Source: DATLTV01 sp035533375 (GTDB lineage: Bacteria > Patescibacteriota > Minisyncoccia > UBA6257 > 2-01-FULL-56-20). From it: DNA of 6,456 nt. Below are positions 1 to 4,926 of the stretch, one piece after another. Each line of letters begins with the position of its first letter. The first letter of the stretch is position 1. Both the position numbers and the translations under genes were made by a program. The stretch spans positions 1 through 6,456 of the forward strand of contig DATLTV010000029.1 of assembly GCA_035533375.1 (NCBI GenBank). The letters are read 5' to 3'. The notes under the pieces are model-generated. The model was given only the letters and a program-made list of their open reading frames with translations, did no database searches and was not told where the DNA came from.

Positions 1-317
1 ATTTTCGGCAATTCGTGATTTCCTATATAGAGCACGTCGGGCGCTTGTCCGGCCGCCATGGCGTCAAGCAATTCTGCATCGTAATTCGCGGCAGGCACCT
101 GCTTGTAATTGACAGTCGACCCGGGATGCATGGCTCTATACCCATCGATGGTAGGCTGAATGGCATCGATCGGATCGATTCCCCAAACGTTCAGCGTAAA
201 CGGTCCCGAGATGCCGGTATTTCCACGACGAAGATTCAGGGACACGATGGCAAAAACAACAATGAGGAGTACTACTCCCGCGCCGATAATGACCGTCTGC
301 TGTTTGGAGAATTTCAT
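1..317 (-). CDS. Extracellular solute-binding protein of an ABC transporter, N-terminal part (runs off the window)
   Basis: The reading frame opens with ATG at 317-315 and stays open to the left edge, giving 105 full codons. Residues 1-8 are short and polar with lysines (MKFSKQQT), and residues 9-27 form a hydrophobic helix (VIIGAGVVLLIVVFAIVSL). This looks like an uncleaved signal anchor, and I see no lipobox cysteine. After a short linker comes the pattern typical of family 1 (sugar-type) solute-binding proteins: FTLNVWGID (40-48), a helix ending in YRAMHPGSTVNY (60-71), then the hallmark LLDAMAAGQAPDVLYIGN (83-100), where AaGxaPDV is strongly conserved. Such proteins capture a sugar or similar ligand outside the membrane and deliver it to an ABC permease. 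The ligand and partners are not visible. The gene lies 182 bp downstream of gyrA on the same strand. No clear Shine-Dalgarno precedes the start; an 8-nt repeat array ends 6 nt upstream of it. Confidence 0.85.
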   Translation of the reverse strand, partial: MKFSKQQTVIIGAGVVLLIVVFAIVSLNLRRGNTGISGPFTLNVWGIDPIDAIQPTIDGYRAMHPGSTVNYKQVPAANYDAELLDAMAAGQAPDVLYIGNHELPK

Positions 318-323
318 AATACC

Positions 324-371
324 AGCTCGTTAGCTCGTTGGCCCTTTGGCTCGTTAGCTCTTTGGCTCGTC
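324..371. repeat. 8-nt tandem array, RGCTCGTT type, upstream of the solute-binding gene
   Basis: Six consecutive 8-nt units can be read on the plus strand: AGCTCGTT, AGCTCGTT, GGCCCTTT, GGCTCGTT, AGCTCTTT, GGCTCGTC. Decayed copies continue to about 385. Relative to the minus-strand gene, this is the YAACGAGC orientation immediately before a start codon. The array ends 6 nt from the ATG and occupies the place where a ribosome-binding site would be expected. Confidence 0.85.
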
Positions 372-409
372 GTTAGCCCGCTGGCGAATACAATGCGTTT
401 CATGTGTTT

Positions 410-418
410 ATTCTAACA
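410..418 (-). promoter_or_regulatory. Candidate extended -10 promoter element for the solute-binding gene
   Basis: On the minus strand this reads TGTTAGAAT: a TAGAAT -10 hexamer (five of six to TATAAT) preceded by a TGn extension. No good -35 is visible at the usual distance. It sits between the two repeat arrays of the gyrA downstream spacer and would start transcription near 403, about 85 nt before the start codon. This is motif matching only. Confidence 0.3.
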
Positions 419-423
419 TTTCC

Positions 424-500
424 ATTCGAGCTGACGAACTGAAGAACTAACGAGCAATAAGCTGTGTTTACTTGGCTAACGAGCTAACGAGCCAACGAGC
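424..500. repeat. 8-nt tandem arrays, YAACGAGC type, abutting the gyrA stop codon
   Basis: There are two blocks. At 424-455 lie four partly decayed units: ATTCGAGC, TGACGAAC, TGAAGAAC, TAACGAGC. At 477-500 lie three near-identical units: TAACGAGC, TAACGAGC, CAACGAGC. The last unit overlaps the first base of the gyrA stop codon (500-502, read TAG on the minus strand). On the gyrA mRNA these read GCTCGTTR, the reverse complement of the array at 324-371, so the two ends of this spacer could pair into a long imperfect stem. Confidence 0.85.
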
Positions 501-2917
501 TAAATGACCACCGTTCCCGCCACGCGATCCCCCGGCTTCAGATTCATGATGCGTACTCCCTGCGCCGCGCGACCGGTCGTGCGAACGGAATCGAGCTGCG
601 TGCGTATCATCTGGCCTTTTGCGGAAAGCGCGAAGATCTCTTTTTCGCCAAGGACGACGTGCGCCGATCGCAGGGCGCCCGTCTTTGCCGTGATCTCCGC
701 GGTCTTGATTCCCGAACCGCCGCGGCTCTGGATCTTGTATTCCTTGAGCGCCGTCTGCTTCGCGAATCCGTTCTCCATGACGACGAGCAGTTTCGCCTCG
801 CCGTTCTTCACGATGTCGAAACCCGCGACCTCGTCGTTCTGCTTCTTGAGCTTGATCGCACGCACGCCCGACGCTCCGCGGCCCATCGGCCGCACCTGCT
901 TTTCCTCGAAGCGGATCGATTGTCCCTGGCGCGTCGCGAGCACCACCTGATCCGCGCCGCCTGTGAGACGCGCCCACTTGAGCTGGTCGCCCTTCTTGAT
1001 CTTGATCGCGATGATGCCGCTGCGGCGGATATTCTCGAAGTCCTCGAGCGGCGTTTTTTTGACGACGCCCTGCTTTGTGACCAGCATGAGATATTTTTTC
1101 TTCTCGCCTTTTGCCGAATAGTTCACGATCGCGCTCACGGTTTCCTCCGCGGGAAGTTCGAGGAAGTTCTGGATTGCTTTTCCTTTCGACGTGCGCGTCG
1201 CCTGCGGGATCTCGTAGACCTTCGTCTGGAACACGCGGCCGCGGTTCGTGAAAAAGAGGACGTTGTCGTGCGTCTTCGCGCTGAAAAAATACGAGAGGAA
1301 ATCTTCGTCCGCGACATCCGATCCGATGAGCCCTTTGCCGCCGCGGCGCTGCGCCTTGAAGGTGTCGGGCGGCAGGCGCTTCACGTAACCACCGGCGGAG
1401 AACGTGACCATCGCCTCTTCGTTCGGAATGAGGTCCTCGTTGCTGAACGCTTTGATGCCGGCCGCGATCACCTGCGTGCGGCGCGCGTCGCCGTACTTCT
1501 CTTTGAGCTCCGCGACCTCGTCCTTGATTATTTTCAAAATGCGCACGGGGCTCTTCAAGATCAGATTCAGTTCTTTAATAAGTGCGAGTTTTTCCTTGAG
1601 CTCGTCCTCTATTTTCTGCCGCTCGAGCGCGGCGAGGGTCTGGAGCCGCATCTCGAGAATCGCCGTCGCCTGGATGTCCGAGAGCTTGAACAGCCGCACG
1701 AGGTTCGCGTGCGCGTCCTCGCGATCTTTTGATTTTTTGATCGTCGCAATCACGCGGTCGATCGCGTCAAGCGCGATAGCCAGGCCCTTCAGAATATGCG
1801 CACGCTCCTCCGCTTTCTTCAGGTCGAACTGCACGCGGCGCTTCACGACCTCCTTCCGGTATTTGATATATTCGACGAGCACGTCTTTCAGGGACAAAAG
1901 CTGTGGCTCGATGCCGTTCACGAGCGCGATCATGTTCATATGGAAATCCTTCTGAAGATCCGTGTGTTCGTAAAGCTGGTTCAGCACTTTCTGCGGCGGC
2001 GCGTCGTTCTTGAGCTCGATCACGATCCGCATCCCTTCGCGGTCGGATTCGTCGCGCAGGTCGCGGATGCCCTCGATCTTTTTTTCCTGCGCAAGCTCGG
2101 CGATCGTTTTCACGAGCTCGGATTTGTTCACCATGTACGGAATTTCCGTAATGACGATGTCGAACTGCTTGCCGTTCTTCCGCTCGACGATCTCCGCCCG
2201 CGCGCGCGCCGTGATCGCACCCTTGCCCGACTCGTACGCCGCCTTGATCGCCTTCTCGTCGTAAATGATGCCGCCCGTCGGGAAGTCCGGCCCTTTCACG
2301 AATTCCATCAGGTCATCGTTCGAAGCGTCGCCGTTGTCCGCGAGGTGGAGGATCGCGTCCGCAACCTCGGTCAAATTGTGCGGCGGGATGTTTGTCGTCA
2401 TGCCGACGGCGATGCCGTAGCTCCCGTTCAAAAGCAGATTCGGCAATTTCGCGGGCAGTACCTTCGGCTCGCTGCGCGTCGCATCATAGTTCGGCTGCCA
2501 GTCGACTGTTTCTTTTTCGATGTCGAGCAAAAGCTCCTCGGAAATTTTCGAGAGTTTCGCTTCGGTATAACGCATTGCGGCGGCGGAATCGCCGTCGATC
2601 GATCCGAAGTTCCCCTGCCCTTTGACGAGCGGATAGCGCATCGAGAAATCCTGCGCCATGCGGACCAACGTATCGTAGATCGCGACATCGCCATGCGGGT
2701 GGTAGCGCGCCATCGTTTCTCCCACGACGTTCGCCGATTTCCTCGTCTTTGCGCCATACGTGAGCCCGCTGTCCCACATGGCCCAAAGCACGCGACGATG
2801 CACGGGCTTCATGCCGTCGCGCACGTCCGGCAGTGCGCGCGCGACAATCACGGACATCGCGTAGTCGATGTATGATTCCTGAAGTTCTTTGGTTATTTCG
2901 CGGGGTTCTATTTTCAT
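500..2917 (-). CDS. gyrA: DNA gyrase subunit A
   Basis: This is the 805-residue breakage-reunion subunit of the type IIA topoisomerase. With GyrB, which is not in this window, it introduces negative supercoils using ATP. The winged-helix/tower domain begins with YIDYAMSVIVARALPDVRDG (16-35) and KPVHRR (37-42). The active-site tyrosine is Tyr117 in AAAMRYTEA, preceded by GQGNFGSIDGD (100-110). A long coiled-coil/tower region spans about 350-490. The C-terminal beta-pinwheel starts near 500 and contains the GyrA box QRRGGKG (523-529), which marks this as GyrA rather than ParC. Repeated blade signatures follow, such as TNRGRVFQT, TKQGVVKKT, TRQGQSIRF, MENGFAKQT and SAKGQMIRT. The length is close to typical bacterial GyrA, without the acidic tail seen in E. 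coli. In the quinolone-resistance region HPHGDVAIYD (73-82), E. coli Ser83 is replaced by Val78 while Asp87 is kept as Asp82. The start directly abuts an 8-nt repeat array with no Shine-Dalgarno. Confidence 0.98.
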   Translation of the reverse strand: MKIEPREITKELQESYIDYAMSVIVARALPDVRDGMKPVHRRVLWAMWDSGLTYGAKTRKSANVVGETMARYHPHGDVAIYDTLVRMAQDFSMRYPLVKGQGNFGSIDGDSAAAMRYTEAKLSKISEELLLDIEKETVDWQPNYDATRSEPKVLPAKLPNLLLNGSYGIAVGMTTNIPPHNLTEVADAILHLADNGDASNDDLMEFVKGPDFPTGGIIYDEKAIKAAYESGKGAITARARAEIVERKNGKQFDIVITEIPYMVNKSELVKTIAELAQEKKIEGIRDLRDESDREGMRIVIELKNDAPPQKVLNQLYEHTDLQKDFHMNMIALVNGIEPQLLSLKDVLVEYIKYRKEVVKRRVQFDLKKAEERAHILKGLAIALDAIDRVIATIKKSKDREDAHANLVRLFKLSDIQATAILEMRLQTLAALERQKIEDELKEKLALIKELNLILKSPVRILKIIKDEVAELKEKYGDARRTQVIAAGIKAFSNEDLIPNEEAMVTFSAGGYVKRLPPDTFKAQRRGGKGLIGSDVADEDFLSYFFSAKTHDNVLFFTNRGRVFQTKVYEIPQATRTSKGKAIQNFLELPAEETVSAIVNYSAKGEKKKYLMLVTKQGVVKKTPLEDFENIRRSGIIAIKIKKGDQLKWARLTGGADQVVLATRQGQSIRFEEKQVRPMGRGASGVRAIKLKKQNDEVAGFDIVKNGEAKLLVVMENGFAKQTALKEYKIQSRGGSGIKTAEITAKTGALRSAHVVLGEKEIFALSAKGQMIRTQLDSVRTTGRAAQGVRIMNLKPGDRVAGTVVI

Positions 2918-2951
2918 AGCTCGTTGGCTCGTTGGCTCGTTGGCTCGTTAG
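2918..2951. repeat. 8-nt tandem array abutting the gyrA start codon
   Basis: Four perfect units start at the first base upstream of the gyrA ATG (2915-2917): AGCTCGTT followed by three GGCTCGTT copies, then AG. On the mRNA this is YAACGAGC repeated up to the start codon, so the whole ribosome-binding region consists of repeat. Only a GAG trinucleotide per unit resembles a Shine-Dalgarno. Confidence 0.9.
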
Positions 2952-2958
2952 AAAATGT

Positions 2959-2964
2959 ATTCTA
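2959..2964 (-). promoter_or_regulatory. Candidate -10 element for gyrA
   Basis: The minus strand reads TAGAAT, identical to the candidate -10 in the other gyrA-flanking spacer. The upstream hexamer at 16-17 nt spacing (ATTTCA or TTTCAA) is a poor -35. Transcription would begin near 2952, leaving a leader of about 35 nt made almost entirely of repeat units. The element is weak and may be chance. Confidence 0.25.
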
Positions 2965-3025
2965 CTAACGAGCTAGACGCTTGAAATCCATTGTTTTGAT
3001 TTCAAGCGCTAACGAGCTAAAGAGC
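2965..3025. repeat. YAACGAGC-type units flanking a hairpin in the gyrA upstream spacer
   Basis: CTAACGAGCTA occurs at 2965-2975 and again at 3009-3019, the second followed by a TAAAGAGC unit (3018-3025). These units end 2 nt before the stop codon of the small membrane protein (3028-3030, TGA on the minus strand). The copy at 2965-2973 (CTAACGAGC) is a perfect reverse complement of 2943-2951 (GCTCGTTAG), giving a 9-bp stem with a 13-nt loop. Confidence 0.75.
2978..3008. repeat. Perfect 11-bp inverted repeat between the small membrane gene and gyrA
   Basis: CGCTTGAAATC (2978-2988) and GATTTCAAGCG (2998-3008) pair perfectly around a 9-nt loop. Neither strand has a T-run after the stem, so this is not a standard intrinsic terminator. 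It sits between two direct copies of the CTAACGAGCTA repeat, as if inserted in, or grown from, the array. An RNA-processing or attenuation role is possible but unproven. Confidence 0.8.
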
Positions 3026-3027
3026 TC

Positions 3028-3369
3028 TCATTGTGGTGTTACCATATATTCCTTTGGCGCGCCGAGAACGCTTCCGAGCGCGTGAAGTTTCCCGTCGAAC
3101 GCGTTCCAAAGTATCGCCGCGCCGCTTCGCATGGTCTGTAAGAAAGTAAATCCGCCGGCAGTCGCGCCCGCACCGGGCGATCCGGCCGCCGCAGGCGCTG
3201 CCACTGCGGGTACGTCGGTTGCCTGATTCGAAAAACCGCTCACCAGGCCGTTGAAATACGCGAGCCAGACATACACGATCGCGACCATGACGACGGCGGT
3301 AGCGACGATCATGACACGATGCTTTTGGGCATCGGGAAGGGATTGGAGCTTTTGGATGAAGTTATTCAT
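3028..3369 (-). CDS. Small single-pass membrane protein of unknown function
   Basis: This is a 113-residue protein that I do not recognise. Residues 1-18 (MNNFIQKLQSLPDAQKHR) are polar and basic. Residues 19-38 form one strong transmembrane helix (VMIVATAVVMVAIVYVWLAY). Residues 48-73 are an Ala/Pro/Gly-rich low-complexity linker, and 74-113 make a small mixed tail. The positive N-terminus suggests that the tail lies outside the cytoplasm. I chose the ATG at 3369-3367; an in-frame TTG at 3390 would add seven residues but lies inside the repeat array. Neither start has a Shine-Dalgarno. The gene lies 36 nt downstream of the MBL-fold gene and 110 bp upstream of gyrA, all on one strand, so co-transcription is likely. 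The frame is supported by the clear helix and by clean fit between neighbours; function is unknown. Confidence 0.75.
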   Translation of the reverse strand: MNNFIQKLQSLPDAQKHRVMIVATAVVMVAIVYVWLAYFNGLVSGFSNQATDVPAVAAPAAAGSPGAGATAGGFTFLQTMRSGAAILWNAFDGKLHALGSVLGAPKEYMVTPQ

Positions 3370-3379
3370 ATGTATGCGA

Positions 3380-3403
3380 CAACTGGGCAATTGGGCAATT
3401 GAG
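3380..3403. repeat. 8-nt tandem array, CAATTGGG type
   Basis: Three consecutive units read CAACTGGG, CAATTGGG, CAATTGAG. They almost fill the 36-nt gap between the MBL-fold stop codon (3406-3408) and the membrane-protein start (3369). The period matches the arrays around gyrA, but the unit sequence differs. Confidence 0.75.
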
Positions 3404-3405
3404 AA

Positions 3406-3984
3406 TTATAAATTACTCAATACCACTACCTTATTTTTTTCACTCTCCAGATCTTTTTTCTTGAACACCAATTTTTCCTGCGGTTCGGCTTTCTGCCCCA
3501 TCGCCTTCAGGAATTCCGCGGGTGATTTATAGAGCGTGGGGATGATATACGCCGGCTCGATCTGCTTCGCGAGCTTTGCCGCGACCTCCGGCTCGAGGAA
3601 ATGCCCGCCGCCGGCCGGGATGAACAAGATATCCGGTTCGCCGAGCGCCTCTATAATAGAGGCCGTGGCTGGTTTTGTCAGATGGCCAAGGAAGGCGAGC
3701 TTCACGCCTTCCCACTCCACCGCGTAGACCGTTTTCAAAAAAGCGCTCGTCGATTCGTCGGGAACGGGGATTCCCGTGACCTCAATCCCCTTGATCTCGT
3801 ATTCGCCGGGGAAAAATATTTCGTTCTGCTCGGGCGCGCCGTCGCCGTACAGCGCGAATTCCGCCGGCGAGAGGGTCTTCAACACCACGTCCGCCTTGAA
3901 GCGGTTGCCCTCGGGATTCAATAAGAGCGACGTCTCGCCGCTCTGCAATCTGAACGCGCCGTTGCCCAAAGAAGTGATGACCAT
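3406..3984 (-). CDS. Metallo-beta-lactamase-fold protein lacking metal ligands (UPF0173-like)
   Basis: This 192-residue protein follows the strand order of the small UPF0173/Lactamase_B_3 branch of the metallo-beta-lactamase fold. LLLNPEGNRFKADVVLKTL (20-38) matches the strand leading to the metal motif. FFPGEYEIKGIEVTGIPV (57-74) and VKLAFLGHL (94-102) match the central strands, and PDILFIPAGGGHFLEP (117-132) and PAYIIPTLYKS (144-154) match the last two conserved blocks. In active members the first block ends THxHxDH; here it reads TLSPAEF (37-43). The later Asp is His101 (LGH), and the final P-x-H is PTL (149-151). I infer a non-catalytic or repurposed protein, perhaps binding a ligand or partner. 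It is the first gene after the candidate promoter at 4058-4087 and is upstream of gyrA. No Shine-Dalgarno is seen. The fold call rests on pattern recall, not a search. Confidence 0.75.
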   Translation of the reverse strand: MVITSLGNGAFRLQSGETSLLLNPEGNRFKADVVLKTLSPAEFALYGDGAPEQNEIFFPGEYEIKGIEVTGIPVPDESTSAFLKTVYAVEWEGVKLAFLGHLTKPATASIIEALGEPDILFIPAGGGHFLEPEVAAKLAKQIEPAYIIPTLYKSPAEFLKAMGQKAEPQEKLVFKKKDLESEKNKVVVLSNL

Positions 3985-4000
3985 AAAAAGTCGGTGGTGA

Positions 4001-4040
4001 TTACCTAACTTACTTAGCTACTTAATTGCTTAATTGCCGG
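4001..4040. repeat. Degenerate 8-nt-period array upstream of the MBL-fold gene
   Basis: Five 8-nt units can be laid out: TTACCTAA, CTTACTTA, GCTACTTA, ATTGCTTA, ATTGCCGG. They mix the CTTA core and the AATTGC core seen in other arrays. The array lies in the predicted 5' leader of the MBL-fold mRNA, between the promoter at 4058-4087 and the start codon. Confidence 0.55.
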
Positions 4041-4057
4041 TCGCCAATTTCCTTACT

Positions 4058-4087
4058 ATTTTACCAAAATTTCCCTCCGTTTGCCAA
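4058..4087 (-). promoter_or_regulatory. Candidate promoter for the MBL-fold, membrane protein and gyrA group
   Basis: On the minus strand, TTGGCA (4087-4082; five of six to TTGACA) is followed after 18 nt by TAAAAT (4063-4058), with a TGn extension (TGG) just before it. Transcription should start near 4051, leaving a leader of about 67 nt containing the repeat array. Its -35 lies back to back with that of the divergent plus-strand promoter, 22 bp apart. Confidence 0.5.
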
Positions 4088-4109
4088 GGGCAAATCCGAT
4101 GCGAAATCA

Positions 4110-4137
4110 TTGACAAATCACAGCCCTATTCTAAGCT
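4110..4137 (+). promoter_or_regulatory. Candidate promoter for the HIT-family gene
   Basis: A perfect -35 TTGACA (4110-4115) is followed after 16 nt by TAAGCT (4132-4137), which keeps the key T-A----T of a -10. The alternative -10 TATTCT at 4127 is too close. Transcription would start near 4144, just before the Shine-Dalgarno at 4152. Confidence 0.4.
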
Positions 4138-4151
4138 TCAATCAGCTTTCC

Positions 4152-4157
4152 AGGAGG
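4152..4157 (+). promoter_or_regulatory. Strong Shine-Dalgarno that decides the HIT-gene start
   Basis: AGGAGG lies 7 nt before the ATG at 4165 but only 4 nt before the GTG at 4162, so the ATG is preferred. This is the only canonical ribosome-binding site before any of the six gene starts visible in the window. Confidence 0.85.
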
Positions 4158-4164
4158 AATAGTG

Positions 4165-4800
4165 ATGGAAAACTCATGCCTCTTCTGCGATCGAAGTAAA
4201 TTCGAAGACCTGATCATTCATGAAACGGGCGATTTTTTACTCGTGGCGGGACTGGGGCAGATAACCGACGGCGGTTATGCCCTCCTCGTTTCAAAACAAC
4301 ATATCCCCTGCATGGGCGAGCTCACGGAACGGCTGTACGGAAAAAACATCGCCTTAGGATACGCTCTTTGCCGGGCGCTTACGCACGAATATGCCGGTGA
4401 GAAAAAACTGGAGCGCGGCCCCTGGCCCGTTACGGTCTTCGAGCACGGCGTCGCCGGCCAATCGATACCGCACGCTCACTTGCACTTTTTGCCGGTCGCT
4501 CTCGATCTTGCCGAACGGGTACGCCGGGACTTTCCCCTCGCGGAAATCGACGAACTGCAATACGCCGCTGAGCCGCGGGTGCGTTACGAGGAAAAGCCGA
4601 AGCCGTACCTTTTCTGGACAACGCCCGCGGGCAAGGGAATGGTATGCTGGAACCCTCCGGCGCCGCGGCAATATCTGCGGACCGTTGCGGCAGAACTCCT
4701 TGGCCGTCCCGAACGCGCGAATTGGCGCGAAGCAGACCCGGAACTTGACCGAAGGCTCGTGGCCGAAACCGTCCGTCGCCTCAAACCGTATTTCTTATGA
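4165..4800 (+). CDS. HIT-superfamily protein with CwfJ-like C-terminal extension
   Basis: This 211-residue protein has an N-terminal HIT domain: a CxxC zinc-type pair (Cys5, Cys8 in CLFCD), the strand GYALLVSKQHIP (37-48) and the active-site triad HAHLHFL (103-109) in FEHGVAGQSIPHAHLHFLP (92-110). HIT proteins use the central histidine of the triad to attack the alpha-phosphate of nucleotide conjugates such as AMP-lysine or dinucleoside polyphosphates. Typical HIT proteins are about 110-150 residues. Here residues 111-211 form an extra region with PYLFWTTPAGKG (147-158), QYLRTVAAELLGRPERANWR (169-188) and RRLKPYF (204-210). That order resembles the second CwfJ C-terminal domain of eukaryotic splicing and debranching-associated proteins. 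The substrate is unknown, and the triad suggests an active hydrolase or transferase. The gene is a single-gene unit with its own promoter, Shine-Dalgarno and terminator. Confidence 0.88.
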   Translation: MENSCLFCDRSKFEDLIIHETGDFLLVAGLGQITDGGYALLVSKQHIPCMGELTERLYGKNIALGYALCRALTHEYAGEKKLERGPWPVTVFEHGVAGQSIPHAHLHFLPVALDLAERVRRDFPLAEIDELQYAAEPRVRYEEKPKPYLFWTTPAGKGMVCWNPPAPRQYLRTVAAELLGRPERANWREADPELDRRLVAETVRRLKPYFL

Positions 4801-4805
4801 ATCAT

Positions 4806-4837
4806 ACGAAGCCCCTCTCTCGGGCTTCGTTTTTTTT
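4806..4837 (+). terminator. Intrinsic terminator after the HIT-family gene
   Basis: A 9-bp perfect stem, ACGAAGCCC (4806-4814) with GGGCTTCGT (4822-4830), encloses a 7-nt CT-rich loop. An eight-base T-run (4830-4837) follows. It begins 6 nt after the stop codon, which separates this gene from the S1 gene downstream. Confidence 0.95.
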
Positions 4838-4842
4838 GCTCC

Positions 4843-4885
4843 TAATTTCCCAATTGCTAATTACCTAATTGCTAATTCCCCAATC
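4843..4885. repeat. AATT-phased array between the HIT and S1 genes
   Basis: AATT cores begin at 4844, 4852, 4859, 4867 and 4874, with a last variant AATC at 4882, so the spacing alternates 8, 7, 8, 7, 8. Units read like YTAATTGC, CCAATTGC and TAATTACC. It resembles the arrays at 3380-3403 and 4001-4040 in core sequence, and lies directly before the S1 promoter. Confidence 0.65.
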
Positions 4886-4890
4886 GCTTC

Positions 4891-4919
4891 TTGCTTCTTA
4901 TTTCCTCATCTTGTATACT
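4891..4919 (+). promoter_or_regulatory. Promoter for the S1 gene, predicted to give a leaderless mRNA
   Basis: TTGCTT (4891-4896) and TATACT (4914-4919; five of six to TATAAT) are separated by exactly 17 nt. The -10 ends 7 nt before the ATG at 4927, so transcription should start at or within a base or two of the start codon. No Shine-Dalgarno exists between promoter and ATG. Confidence 0.65.
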
Positions 4920-4926
4920 CTTTCTC

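Noticed and set aside
15..416. Plus-strand open frame of 133 codons at the left edge
   Set aside because: It is antisense to the solute-binding protein frame, which shows a clear signal anchor and family motifs, and it runs into the repeat array.
324..500. The repeat arrays as a CRISPR array
   Set aside because: Units are 8 nt, directly tandem and degenerate, with no spacers of uniform length and no cas genes nearby.
659..1732. Long plus-strand open frame (357 codons) opposite gyrA
   Set aside because: It is antisense to conserved gyrA codons, rich in Arg/Leu/Asp, with no ribosome-binding site or recognisable domain. It is a shadow of GC-biased coding sequence.
1796..2875. Second long plus-strand open frame (359 codons) opposite gyrA
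   Set aside because: Same reasoning: antisense to the catalytic part of gyrA, with histidine- and arginine-rich low-information composition.
500..2917. ParC (topoisomerase IV subunit A) instead of GyrA
   Set aside because: The GyrA box QRRGGKG is intact and the beta-pinwheel is full length, which favours gyrase.
2978..3008. The 11-bp hairpin as an intrinsic terminator
   Set aside because: No T-run follows the stem on either strand.
4891..4926. TTG start for the S1 gene adding 12 residues
   Set aside because: It lies within the promoter -35, adds a hydrophobic stretch unlike S1 proteins, and the ATG at 4927 fits the family start.
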